18,904 nt of DNA from DATAWZ01 sp036266975 (GCA_036266975.1 DATAWZ010000103.1:1-18904), one strand, 5' to 3'. Shown: positions 5,594 through 13,903, counted from the first letter of the stretch. The notes: a model not told the origin generated them from the sequence alone. A program made the numbers and translations.

Positions 5594-6679
5594 ATGGACG
5601 TTGGAATGTTCCAGACGCCGTTCATGCGGCCCGACCGCCGGCCCGCCGAGGTGTTCGACTGGGCGGTCCGCCAGGCGATCACCGCCGACGAGGCCGGCTT
5701 CACCGAGTACTGGATCGGCGAGCACGGCACGCTGCAGTGGGAGAGCATCCCCAGCCCCGAGCTGGTGATCGCCGCGGCCGGGCCGCAGACCAAGAACATC
5801 AAGTTCGGTCCGCTCGCGCACCTGCTGCCCTACCACCACCCGGCGACGCTGGCCGTCCAGACGGCGTGGCTGGCGAACGTCCTGGAGGGCCGCTACCAGC
5901 TCGGGATCGCCGCCGGCGCCTATCCGACCGACGCCGCGCTGCGCGGGATCACCGACATGTCGGTCAACCACGAGATGCTCTTCGAGGCGATCGAGATCAT
6001 CGAGAAGGTCTGGAAGGGCGAGGAGTACCAGGCCGAGGGCAAGTTCTGGAGGCACGGCTTCCCCCACCAGGACGAGACGCATCCGCTGCGTGACATCCGC
6101 CCTCCCGGCGGGCGGATCCAGATGGCGATGACCGGGCTCTCGCCCGACTCGCCGTCGATCGCCTTCGCCGGCGCGCGCGGGTACATCCCGGTGTCGATCT
6201 ACTCGGGCAACCCGTTCGTGGTCAATCACTGGGAGCTCTACGAGAAGGCCGCGAGCGAGAACGGCTTCACCGTCGACCGCTCGCTGCACCACGTCGTGCG
6301 CGACGTCGTGATCGCCGACACCGACGCCGAGGCCAAGCGCTTCGCGATCGAGGGCGGCCTGGGCGACGCGTGGATGCAGTACCTGATGCCGACCTACAAG
6401 CGCTTCGGCGTCATGGAGGGGCTGCTCGCCGACCCCTCGCACAAGGTCGAGGACGTCGACATGGAGTACCTGGCCGAGCACGTGTGGATCACCGGCTCGC
6501 CGGAGACCGTCCTGCGCAAGTTCGAGGACTGGTTCGAGGCGCTCGGCGGCGGGTTCGGCACCCACCTGATCTACAGCTACGACTACGTGGACTCGGGCGC
6601 GGAGCGCTGGGAGGAGTCGATGCGCCGCTTCGCCCAGGAGATCGCGCCGAAGATCTCGATCGTCAGCGCGGTGGCGTGA
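5594..6679 (+). CDS. Luciferase-like (LLM) flavin/F420-dependent monooxygenase or oxidoreductase
   Basis: A 361-residue TIM-barrel protein of the bacterial-luciferase superfamily. ATG 5594 has AAGGAG just upstream, starting in the SDR stop codon. It shows family features: an early EAGFTEYWIGEHG segment, a central GRYQLGIAAGAYPTD segment after the NVLEGR turn, and a C-terminal ITGSPETVLRKFEDW helix. Members use FMNH2 or F420 to oxygenate or reduce small molecules. Limonene and diketocamphane monooxygenases belong to this superfamily, which fits the carveol-dehydrogenase-like neighbour. The sequence alone does not decide between FMN and F420. Its stop overlaps the next start (TGATG). Confidence 0.88.
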   Translation: MDVGMFQTPFMRPDRRPAEVFDWAVRQAITADEAGFTEYWIGEHGTLQWESIPSPELVIAAAGPQTKNIKFGPLAHLLPYHHPATLAVQTAWLANVLEGRYQLGIAAGAYPTDAALRGITDMSVNHEMLFEAIEIIEKVWKGEEYQAEGKFWRHGFPHQDETHPLRDIRPPGGRIQMAMTGLSPDSPSIAFAGARGYIPVSIYSGNPFVVNHWELYEKAASENGFTVDRSLHHVVRDVVIADTDAEAKRFAIEGGLGDAWMQYLMPTYKRFGVMEGLLADPSHKVEDVDMEYLAEHVWITGSPETVLRKFEDWFEALGGGFGTHLIYSYDYVDSGAERWEESMRRFAQEIAPKISIVSAVA

Positions 6680-7053
6680 TGGATTTCGCTTCGGTTGCCG
6701 ACACGCTCGTCGCCGCCTACAACGAGAAGGACTGGGACACGCTGGAGCCGATGATCGCCCCCGATCTCGACTTCACCCACTTCAACCGCAACTTCGCGTT
6801 CGAGGACCGCGACGGGCTGATGGCGATCGTCAAGCAGTTCGCCGCCGAGTTCGTTCCCGACCGGGCCTTTCAGCCGCCCGAACGCGTGACGAGCGCGGGC
6901 AACGTCGTCATCCGCGAGTCCTATTACACGGGGACCGCGCAGGTCGAGCTGCCCGGCTTCGCCGCCCAGGGCGAGCAGATCAACATGAAGCTCTGCTCGG
7001 TCCTGCGCTTCAACGACGACGGTGTCCTCGTCGAGTGGAAGGACTACGGGTAG
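6679..7053 (+). CDS. NTF2-fold (SnoaL-like) small protein
   Basis: A 124-residue protein starting at ATG 6679, which overlaps the TGA of the previous gene by one base, so it is translationally coupled. The pattern is that of the NTF2/SnoaL fold: an N-terminal helix (VADTLVAAYNEKDWDTL), the MIAPDLDFTHFN strand, and C-terminal sheet strands ending in VEWKDYG. Proteins of this fold serve as isomerases, dehydratases, epoxide hydrolases or non-catalytic partners. No catalytic triad can be assigned with confidence. Its place at the end of the operon suggests it acts on a product of the SDR or LLM enzyme (inference). Confidence 0.8.
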   Translation: MDFASVADTLVAAYNEKDWDTLEPMIAPDLDFTHFNRNFAFEDRDGLMAIVKQFAAEFVPDRAFQPPERVTSAGNVVIRESYYTGTAQVELPGFAAQGEQINMKLCSVLRFNDDGVLVEWKDYG

Positions 7054-7064
7054 CGTCCTACCCG
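7047..7064. terminator. Palindrome containing both convergent stop codons; possible bidirectional terminator
   Basis: A perfect 7-bp stem, CGGGTAG-CGTC-CTACCCG. The TAG of the + strand gene is the end of the left arm. The TAG of the - strand gene, read as CTA, is the start of the right arm. There is no T-tract on either side, so termination would depend on the hairpin alone. Confidence 0.4.
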
Positions 7065-7761
7065 GCTTGTGCCGCGCCGCCGCCGGAGCCCGGGAGGGCG
7101 AGCGCGTTGGGCGGCGCGGTGATGTTCGCCGGCGCGTTGAAGTCGCCGATGTCCAGGACGAGGTCGTCCTGCTCCTCCGGCGTCGTGCCGCCGGGGTCGC
7201 ACGCGCTGTTCGGCGCGGCCGGGCTCGGCGCGGTCTGGACCTGGCGCAGGGGAGCGGCGTGCCCGTGGCGGCGATGAGCCAGCCGCCGGGCGTGCCGCCC
7301 GGCACGTCGCCGGTGTCGGAGATGGCGACCGCCCGGCGGCCGTCGACGGTCTCGGTGCCGGCGATCCGCAGCGTTCCGAACGGTCCGAGCCCGCACCGGG
7401 CGATCTCCTTGGGCGAGATGCGCCTGGTGAAGGCGCCGAGCCCGGACGCCGCGCCGGGGGGCAGATCGATCCACCGGTTGGCGAGCGTCGCGACCGCCGC
7501 GGCCGGGGCGCCGAGCGACTGAAGATACGACGCAGGGGCGCGGGCGTAGAACCGCGTGCCGATGATGATCACGCGGATGGGCTGTCCGTCCTGTACGTAG
7601 GTCCCGTTGACGCGGCCGGGGAGCTCGATGTCGAACGTTCCCCAGACCGGCTGGTCGTCGGTGGTCCCGCTCTCGCGAAACACGAGCGAGTGGACGTGGC
7701 TGAGCGCGACCGCGACGGCGCGCATGATCCGCGCCGCCGTCGCGACGCACGCCACGGGCAC
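7058..7761 (-). pseudogene. Lipoprotein-like exported protein (LppX/LprG-type), frameshifted
   Basis: Two frames together give one coherent protein of about 230 residues. The N-terminal part, read from about 7761, contains the beta-rich pattern GTFDIELPGRVNGTYVQDG, later ISPKEIA and GGWLIAATGTPLP. It continues in the next frame as LRQVQTAPSPAAP and ends DFNAPANITAPPNAL...AQAG at 7058. The switch lies at the G-run 7249-7252 (a C-run on the coding strand), where one missing base would explain it. The pattern resembles mycobacterial LppX/LprG-type cell-envelope lipoproteins. The start is unclear and no good lipobox is visible. A real pseudogene and a homopolymer sequencing error are both possible. 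Confidence 0.55.
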
Positions 7762-7802
7762 TGCCGGGCGGCGGTTCTCATGGTGGAGTATGCCGCCGTC
7801 GG

Positions 7803-7844
7803 GTCAACGCGTGTGTTGACAAGGGTCGTCGCGTGGCATAGGTT
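7803..7844 (+). promoter_or_regulatory. Promoter of the alpha/beta hydrolase, with overlapping operator palindrome
   Basis: TTGACA (7816-7821), 17-bp spacer, TAGGTT (7839-7844). The gene's GTG begins 7 bp after the -10, about where transcription should start, so the mRNA is probably leaderless. GTCAAC-GCGTGT-GTTGAC (7803-7820) is a perfect inverted repeat whose right arm overlaps the -35, an apt place for a repressor. Confidence 0.65.
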
Positions 7845-7850
7845 GCGGCC

Positions 7851-8576
7851 GTGGCGCCCTGCGCGATCCTCGTCCACGGTGGCTTTCACGGCGGCTGGTG
7901 CTGGCGTGGCGTCGCCGACCGGCTGAGGGCCGCCGGCTGGCGCGTATTCGCGCCGAGCCTCACCGGGCTGGCCGAGCGGGCGCACCTGCTCACGCCCGAC
8001 GTGGGCCTGGAGACCCACGTGCAGGACGTGCTCGCAACCATCGCCTGCGAGGAGCTCGAGAACGTGACGCTCTGTGCCCACAGCGCCGGTGGCACCGTCT
8101 GCACCGTGGTCGCCGACCGGGTGCCCGAGCGCATCGCCCACCTCGTCGCGATCGACGCGACGATCCCGCGTCCGGGCGAGTCCCTGATGGACGTGCTCAC
8201 CGACGAGCAGGGCGTACCCGAGGCCTTTCGGGCTCTGGCCGCTGAGCATGGGGACGGCTACCGGATCCCGCCGCTCGTGTTCACGCCCGAGCAGTTCGGC
8301 GTCACCGACGAGGCCGACGCGCGTTGGGTCGCGCGGCGGATGAGCGCCCATCCGTTGCGGGCCTTCGAGGAGCCCGCGCAGTTCGACGGGCGGGGGTTTG
8401 AGTCGATTCCGCGTCGCACCTACCTGCGCTGCGAGCGGTTCCCGATCGCCTTCGGCGAGCCGACCGTCGCGCGCTTGGAGGCGGATCCGGGCTGGCACAC
8501 CGAACGCTGGGCGATCGGCCACAACGCGATGGTGATCGCGCCAGACCGCGTTGCTCACGCGCTGCTCGGCGGATAG
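7851..8576 (+). CDS. Alpha/beta hydrolase (EstC-like esterase)
   Basis: A 241-residue alpha/beta-fold hydrolase. It has the oxyanion-region HGGFHGGWCW (9-18), an APSLTGLAER segment (35-43) typical of EstC and plant methylesterase-like enzymes, the nucleophile elbow AHSAGG with Ser78, and His224 in IGHNAMV. The acid residue is not obvious: the usual position after the RTYLRC strand has Glu195 but no Asp. It is probably a cytoplasmic carboxylesterase. There is no signal peptide. GTG 7851 is chosen because the protein begins directly with the first beta strand and a strong promoter lies just upstream. No ribosome site is visible, in line with leaderless translation. Confidence 0.88.
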   Translation: MAPCAILVHGGFHGGWCWRGVADRLRAAGWRVFAPSLTGLAERAHLLTPDVGLETHVQDVLATIACEELENVTLCAHSAGGTVCTVVADRVPERIAHLVAIDATIPRPGESLMDVLTDEQGVPEAFRALAAEHGDGYRIPPLVFTPEQFGVTDEADARWVARRMSAHPLRAFEEPAQFDGRGFESIPRRTYLRCERFPIAFGEPTVARLEADPGWHTERWAIGHNAMVIAPDRVAHALLGG

Positions 8577-8614
8577 CGGCACATTGCGGCTGGACTACGT
8601 GCGTGGACTGAGGG

Positions 8615-9230
8615 TCACGCCGCGGTCCCGTGACCGACCAGGACGACGGTCACGTCGGCGCTGAACGTCTTCGGGATCTTCGCGATCACGCGCACGGTAT
8701 GCATGCCGCTGCAAAGGCCGCTGAGCAGGAGCCCGTAGTCGTGGGCGGCGACCTCGGCGCTGTGACCCTTGGTGCCGTAGAGGTTGCGTGGTGGCAGGTG
8801 GACCGAGAAGACGGGCGTCGAGGTCGCAAGCGTGTCGTGGGCGGCGATGGGCCGAGCGTAGGGGACGCCGAGGCCGTCGCGTGATCGAGTCCCGCGCGAG
8901 CGCAGCGCCTCAGCTGCGACTGGCCGGTGGTGAGGGTCGAGCACTCCGATGACGCGCCGGGGAGGTAGATCGCCCGTCCGGCAGGCTCTTGACAGCTGTA
9001 CTTGACCTTCCCGCCGTCGAAGCCCCCGTACAGGAGCGCCACGGCGGTCCCGCCGACCCGCACCGTCTGGCAATGCCCCGGTCCCGGTGGCGAGGCGTAC
9101 CCGCCCCCGGCGACCTGGCCCGAGGCCGGAACCACCCGGCCGCCGGTTGCCGCGGACGCGGCTGCCATCGGCGCCGGCGCGATCAACACCGCCAGCGCCG
9201 ATAGGAGAAGCTTTCCTCCTCCTCTTCGCG
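8615..9230 (-). pseudogene. Secreted protein of unknown function, frameshifted and without a start codon
   Basis: Read on the minus strand, a signal peptide (KLLLSALAVLIAPAPM, then an Ala-rich cleavage region) is followed by GGKVKYSCQEPAGRAIYLPG and ECSTLTTGQSQLRRCARAGLDHATASA. The frame then changes between about 8864 and 8880. The rest reads GVPYARPIAAHDTLATSTPV, LPPRNLYGTKG, and GLCSGMHTVRVIAK, ending at the TGA 8615-8617. The joined protein resembles a widespread uncharacterised actinobacterial exported family with conserved ECST and LLxxLxxGxHT patterns (recognised from memory, not searched). A strong AGGAGGAGG (9215-9223, minus) lies upstream, but no ATG, GTG or TTG follows it before the hydrophobic core. 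Two defects suggest a decayed gene; sequencing error remains possible. Confidence 0.5.
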
Positions 9231-9458
9231 CGAGCGGCCCGGCCCGTGGTGGGAGGGGTCGCCGGTGGGAAGATCGACGGGGCGCTGTGCGTGAATGCGT
9301 CGACGAGCGTCCACAGACGGGCGCCGAGGTTCAGCAGCCAGGCCGGGGGCGTCGGGGTCATCGCCCCTGCCGTGGTGTTCACATTCCGGTCACCCGCGGG
9401 CCGCGGTGCGGGCATAGCGTTCGGCGCGCCGCCGCCAACGAGCATTGGGAGATCGTCC

Positions 9459-10922
9459 ATGCCCCTTCGTCGCCTGGCCACCGCGCTGTCGTTGCTGGCC
9501 CTGCTCGCCTTCGCGCCCTGCGCCGCGAGCGCGCATCCCGGCCATCCGCCCCGACCGTCGGGTGGGTCGCCGCGCCCCGCGCCGCCCGTGCGTGCCGCTC
9601 TGCCGCCGGGGGCGCTGCAGAGCGTCTTCGTCATCGAGCTCGAGAACGAGAGCGCCGGGACGACGTTCGGGCCCGGCTCGCCGGCGACGTACCTGAACGG
9701 CACGCTGCTGCCGCAGGGCGAGTACCTCGAGCACTACTACGCGACCGGTCACGCGAGCCTGGACAACTACATCGCGCAGATCTCCGGCCAGGCGCCGACC
9801 GAGGAGACGGACGCGGACTGCGGCGTGCAGAGCAACGGCACCGGCATCGTCGGCTCTTACGAGGACCTGCTGCCCGGGACGCTCGAGCGCAACCAGACGC
9901 GCTACCCCGGCCAGGTCGACGGGCACGGCTGCATCTACCCGGCGTCGGTCCAGACGATCGCCAACCAGCTCGACGCGATCGACCCGCCCAACCCGCGCAC
10001 CCACATCGCCGGATGGCGGGACTACGACGAGGACATGGGCAACCAGACCGGCCGCGAAATCGGCAACCCGGACCCGCTCGGCGGGATGGACTGTGCGCAC
10101 CCGCCGCTCAACGGGGTGGACAACACCAACAGCGCTTCGCCGCCGACCGCGACCGAGCCCGCCGATCAGTACGCGACGCGGCACAACGGCTTCATGTACT
10201 TCCACTCGATTATCGACAACACCGCCGAGTGCGACGCCAACGTCGTGCCGCTCGGGACGGTGAAGATCGGCCAGCCCAGCTCGCTCGACGGGGTGCGGCT
10301 CGCGGACACCTTCTCCGGCCACCTGGTCGACGACCTCGCGCGGCCCTCGGCGACGCCGAAGTTCGGCTGGATCACGCCGAATCTGTGCGACGACGGCCAT
10401 GACAGCACGTGCGCCGGTCCGAACACGATCGGGCAGATCGGCGCCGGCGCCGGCGGACTGCACGGAGCGGACGAGTTCCTCGCCCACTGGGTGCCGCTGC
10501 TGATGGCCTCGCCCGTGTACCGCTCCGGCCGCATGCTGATCGCCATCACCTTCGACGAGGCGGCGACGTCCGACGCGAGCGCGTGCTGCGGCGAGACGCC
10601 CGGCCCGGACAACCCGACCCCCGGGTTCTCCCCGCTTCTGGCGCCGATCTATCATCAGTACGGGCTGACGATCCCGAACCCGGCGCCCGGCGGCGGCGAC
10701 ATCGGGGCGCTGCTGCTCAACCGGCGCTACATCGTCCCGGGCAGCGTCAACACGACCGGCTACTACAACCACTACTCGGCGCTGCGCAGCTACGAGGACC
10801 TGCTCGGGATCACGCGCGGGGGGCAGGACGGCCTGGGCCATCTCGGCTTCGCGTCCTCGCCGGGCCTCGTGCCGTTCGGGCCTGACGTGTTCAACGCGCC
10901 CTGGCCTGGACGCCCGCTGTGA
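9459..10922 (+). CDS. Exported phosphoesterase family protein (acid phosphatase/phospholipase C-like)
   Basis: A 487-residue protein with a clear signal peptide: MPLRR, then a Leu/Ala-rich core and a likely cut after ASA near residue 25. A short Pro-rich linker follows. The mature part is the phosphoesterase (PF04185-type) alkaline-phosphatase-superfamily fold. Its motifs are FVIELENES (57-65, metal-binding Glu/Asn), YYATGHASLDNYIAQISG (93-110), FDEA (365-368) and NHYSALRSYED (437-447). These enzymes hydrolyse phosphomonoesters or phospholipids outside the membrane. ATG 9459 follows GGGAG with a 7-8 nt gap and gives the signal peptide. The open frame continues far upstream, but that part reads as non-coding. 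Several Cys suggest disulfides in the exported protein. Confidence 0.88.
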   Translation: MPLRRLATALSLLALLAFAPCAASAHPGHPPRPSGGSPRPAPPVRAALPPGALQSVFVIELENESAGTTFGPGSPATYLNGTLLPQGEYLEHYYATGHASLDNYIAQISGQAPTEETDADCGVQSNGTGIVGSYEDLLPGTLERNQTRYPGQVDGHGCIYPASVQTIANQLDAIDPPNPRTHIAGWRDYDEDMGNQTGREIGNPDPLGGMDCAHPPLNGVDNTNSASPPTATEPADQYATRHNGFMYFHSIIDNTAECDANVVPLGTVKIGQPSSLDGVRLADTFSGHLVDDLARPSATPKFGWITPNLCDDGHDSTCAGPNTIGQIGAGAGGLHGADEFLAHWVPLLMASPVYRSGRMLIAITFDEAATSDASACCGETPGPDNPTPGFSPLLAPIYHQYGLTIPNPAPGGGDIGALLLNRRYIVPGSVNTTGYYNHYSALRSYEDLLGITRGGQDGLGHLGFASSPGLVPFGPDVFNAPWPGRPL

Positions 10923-11518
10923 CCGTCGCATCCGCCGACAGGGCTCTGGCCAATCGTGTGCGCCGCCAACGTCGTGGACGCGCTCGCGAGAGCGGGCGCG
11001 GTGAGCGCGAAGCAACCGAGCGTGGCGGTCACGGCAAGAGGAAGGGTGCGCTTGATGGATACCTCTCAAAGGCTGTGCGACGCAGAAGCGTGGGCACACA
11101 ACTTGCCCACCGAAAACCCTGCGGTATGAGGACAGCACCAGCGTTGAGCCACGCTCCCGGAGCCCAGGATCCGATCCCGGCCTGGAGTGATCCTGCGCTC
11201 GGTTGGAGGGTCTCGAGGCCGGGGTAGCACGAGCGCCGGTGTTCGGGAACCGCGTCGCCCCGGCCCGGCCGGGTGATGCGGCCGCGCTGGCGCTGACCGA
11301 ACCTGACGAGGTCGCCGCCCGCGCGGAGCGACTTCACGTGCGGCGTCAGGAACTCGCCGCCCCGACACGTCCTCGGCCGACGCGCTTGCGGCGCGGTCGC
11401 ATCGCGCGAATCGGAGCACTCTCGGAGGGGCCTGATCCCGGCGTTCTCGCCCCGCTGGGGGTGATTGCCTCTCCTTCGTGCTTGCGCCCGGCTCGGGTCC
11501 AGCCTGAGGGGGCGCTCG
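10923..11518. other. Intergenic stretch, no convincing gene
   Basis: About 600 bp between the phosphoesterase and the HXXEE gene, whose 3' ends face each other. It holds a small hairpin, CGCTC-GCGA-GAGCG, near 10980-10993 that may help end transcription of the phosphoesterase. The open frames here have no ribosome site, signal or recognisable motif, and their composition is that of shadow frames. Confidence 0.5.
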
Positions 11519-12055
11519 TCAGCGTGTGCGTCGTTTCAGGAGCGGGATCATCGCCGCTGAGAATGCGACTCCGCCGGCGATTCCGGCGCGCAGACTGGCG
11601 CTGGAGACGGCTGGGTCACGCGCGAGACGACGCAGACCGGCGATCGCGACGGGCGTGAGCGTGGCCAGGGCCGTAATGCTGCCCGGGTCATAGCGCCGGT
11701 GGCGCGCGGCCCAGGAGAGGTGCAGCCCGGCGTTCCCCAAGTGGCTGACGTAGAGCAACGCCGTCGGCGCGGCCGTCGGCGGGCCGGCGATCGAGGCGGT
11801 ACTCAGGCCCCACCCGAACAGGACATTGATCGCGAATCCCAGGTCCCGGTCGATCGGGAACTCATCCTCGTCCGAGCCGAGCACCTCGCGGTTGATCCAC
11901 GGAAGGAACGAGCCCGGCCACACCCACTCCTCGGTCTGGTGCCAGAGCAACGCGGCCAACGGCCGCAGACCCGGGCGCCCGACCGCGGCTGCCGTCACCG
12001 GAACCAATGCCGCCGCGCCGAGGATCGGCCAGCGTCCATGCGTGTCGAGTTCCAT
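11519..12055 (-). CDS. HXXEE-family membrane protein
   Basis: A 178-residue membrane protein. The hallmark HQTEE (39-43) sits in WHQTEEWVWPGSFLPWINREV, the signature of the HXXEE domain family, whose function is unknown. Four hydrophobic segments are visible: about residues 11-26, a DLGFAINVLFGWGLS stretch near 71-85, LLYVSHLGNAGLHL near 100-113, and the C-terminal SLRAGIAGGVAFSAAMIPLL. His residues in the third segment and the acidic HXXEE motif could form a metal site (inference). The protein ends in a basic tail, LKRRTR. ATG 12055 gives a normal start, though no strong ribosome site is seen. Confidence 0.8.
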   Translation of the reverse strand: MELDTHGRWPILGAAALVPVTAAAVGRPGLRPLAALLWHQTEEWVWPGSFLPWINREVLGSDEDEFPIDRDLGFAINVLFGWGLSTASIAGPPTAAPTALLYVSHLGNAGLHLSWAARHRRYDPGSITALATLTPVAIAGLRRLARDPAVSSASLRAGIAGGVAFSAAMIPLLKRRTR

Positions 12056-12386
12056 GCGCGCGATCGTAGTGAGTGGGCACGCCGAGCGCGATCCCGCGCT
12101 ACGAGCACATCAGCCCGGACACCCACCACTGAGACACCGGCAAGCAGTCGGCCGACCCCGCCGACGTCGCGCGACCGGCCTGGTGACGAGGGGCAGCCTC
12201 CGCTGGCGTGGCGAAGCCGTTGCTCGGCGCGAACAGGAGGAGCGCCAGCACGGGGTCGAGAGCGACCTGCCCGGTCAAGGACCGCGGACTGAGCCGGATG
12301 ATCATCCACCGCCTGGATCTGGCGAGCCGCGCCGCCGGCTTGCTAGCGTCTCGGCGGTCGTAATCCATCGGCAGGAGGTGAGACCC
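12056..12386. other. Intergenic stretch, no convincing gene
   Basis: About 330 bp between the divergent HXXEE and patatin-like genes. Several overlapping open frames occur on both strands, but none has both a ribosome site and a protein-like pattern. The promoters of both flanking genes should lie here. I could not pick a -35/-10 pair with confidence. Confidence 0.4.
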
Positions 12387-12446
12387 ATGAACGCAGTATC
12401 CGCAGTGGGTGCTCCCCTGCACTCCAGGATCGCGCGACTGCGGTAG
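12387..12446 (+). CDS. Possible 19-residue leader peptide upstream of the patatin gene
   Basis: A very short frame (MNAVSAVG...ARLR, stop TAG at 12444-12446). It has the best ribosome site in this part of the window, AGGAGGTG at 12373-12380, 6 nt before the ATG. It lies about 50 nt upstream of the patatin-like gene, in another frame. It may be a leader peptide or a relic start of a gene now out of frame. It has no run of one amino acid that would suggest attenuation. Confidence 0.25.
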   Translation: MNAVSAVGAPLHSRIARLR

Positions 12447-12492
12447 TCGCCACCGGGAGCGCCCGACACGCAATTCGCGAAAGGCGACTCCC

Positions 12493-13497
12493 TTGAACAC
12501 AAAACGGTCTTCAGCGCTGCACTTCACCTCGGCGACGGCCTCCGACCGGCCGAGGTCCGGCCAGGATCAGCCGCAGGGCGACGCCTCAAGGCGGGTGCGC
12601 GCCGCGGGTGAGCGAGCGTTGGTCCTCGGCGGTGCCGGATCGGTAGGCAACGCATGGGAGATCGGCGTCATCGCCGGCCTGTTCGAGGCCGGGTTGGATG
12701 TGACCGAGGCCGACCTGACCATCGGGACGTCGGCCGGCTCGACCGCCGCGGCCCAGATAACCAGCGGGATCCAACCGACCGAACTGCTCTCCGACATCCT
12801 TGCCGCTGTGCGCCAGCCACCGTCCGGTCCGGTCCGATCCGACCGTGGACGTGCGCCGATTGGGCCGGCGTCGGATCATATGGAGAGAACGGGCGCAGTC
12901 ATCGGTGCCGCTGAGAATGCGGCCGACATGCGCCGCAGGATGGGCGCGGCGGCCCTCGAGGCGGACGCCGCGTCGGACAAATCTGTGCAACCGCAGTGGC
13001 GGACCGTCGTCGCCGCTCGGCTGCCCAGTGAGCACTGGCCGCAACGGTCGTTGCTCATCCCGGCGGTCGATGCCCACACCGGTGAGCCGGTCGTGTTCGA
13101 TCGCCACAGCGGAGTCGACCTGGTGGACGCCGTCGCGGCCAGCACTTCGAACGGCTTCGGCATCCCTCCGTACAGCATCGGTGGCAACCGATACATCAAC
13201 GGCGGCTACCGACGCAACGAGAATGCCGATCTCGCAGCCGGATACGCACGGGTGCTGGTGCTCTCGCCATTCGCCGGCAGATCACGGCATCCGCTGGACT
13301 GGGGCATGCAGCTCACCACACAGGTCGACGAACTACGCGCACGCGGCAGCAGAGTCGAAACGATCTTCCCGGACTCCAACTCCGAGCACATGTTCGGCGC
13401 CAATGCGATGGATCTGTCGCTGCGTCCGGCCGCTGCTCGAGCTGGTTACAACCAAGGCAGAGCCCTCGCCGAGCAGCTCACCCGGTTCTGGCGCTGA
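12493..13497 (+). CDS. Patatin-like phospholipase-family protein (altered catalytic Asp)
   Basis: A patatin-like protein. The oxyanion loop is LGGAGSVGNAWEIGVI. The nucleophile elbow is GTSAGS, with the expected Ser. The late motif reads YINGGYRRNENADLAAG where patatins normally have D-G-G, so the catalytic Asp is Asn. The downstream VLVLSPF strand is intact. With Ser but not Asp, activity is doubtful, or another acid serves. The start is uncertain: TTG 12493 has AAAGG about 8 nt upstream and is used here. GTG 12595 would begin just before the patatin domain, and GTG 12409 is the longest option. The 34 residues between 12493 and 12595 are polar and low in complexity. Confidence 0.75.
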   Translation: MNTKRSSALHFTSATASDRPRSGQDQPQGDASRRVRAAGERALVLGGAGSVGNAWEIGVIAGLFEAGLDVTEADLTIGTSAGSTAAAQITSGIQPTELLSDILAAVRQPPSGPVRSDRGRAPIGPASDHMERTGAVIGAAENAADMRRRMGAAALEADAASDKSVQPQWRTVVAARLPSEHWPQRSLLIPAVDAHTGEPVVFDRHSGVDLVDAVAASTSNGFGIPPYSIGGNRYINGGYRRNENADLAAGYARVLVLSPFAGRSRHPLDWGMQLTTQVDELRARGSRVETIFPDSNSEHMFGANAMDLSLRPAAARAGYNQGRALAEQLTRFWR

Positions 13498-13903
13498 CGC
13501 CCACGCACCAGTCGACTCGGTAGGCGTGACGACACCGGCTCATGCTCGGATGGTCGATGGGCGCGACACGCCTTAGCAGAGGCGATGCGGCACGCCGCCG
13601 CGCGCGGCGGGCAACCCTACGTCCAAGCCACCATCGTCGGCCGCGAGCGCGCCCCGTCCTGCGTGCTCGAGATCCCCACTCCGGTCCCACGACACCGACC
13701 GCCTGACTGGCCGCCCGGGAAGGCCAGGAGCCGCCCCGGGTCGGCGAGAGTGCCGAGTCGCGCGAGCAGCAGCCGCATCGCCCCTGACTCGGAGCACGCG
13801 AAAGACGGCATGACCCGGGCGGCCACGAACGAGGCTGTTCGGAGGCGGTGGAAGCGGCTCGGAAGCGTGATTCTCGTGGCGTCAACGCTCCTCGCGCCGG
13901 TCG
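13498..13903. other. Intergenic stretch with only weak coding potential
   Basis: About 400 bp between the patatin gene and the end of the kinase gene. A + strand frame from 13585 begins with a segment (ARGGQPYVQATIVGRERAPS) faintly like the N-terminus of XdhC/CoxI proteins, but the rest has no such pattern. It could be a remnant. Nothing else is supported. Confidence 0.4.

Noticed and set aside
4590..5768. Long + strand open frame starting inside element copy 2 and crossing the SDR gene
   Set aside because: It is an Arg/Gly/Pro-rich shadow of the SDR in another frame. Its first 40 residues are encoded by the repeat, and a similar frame appears in copy 3.
11029..11337. Minus-strand frame with a segment resembling LNAGAVL of small conserved proteins
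   Set aside because: No ribosome site, no start context, and the remainder has no recognisable pattern.
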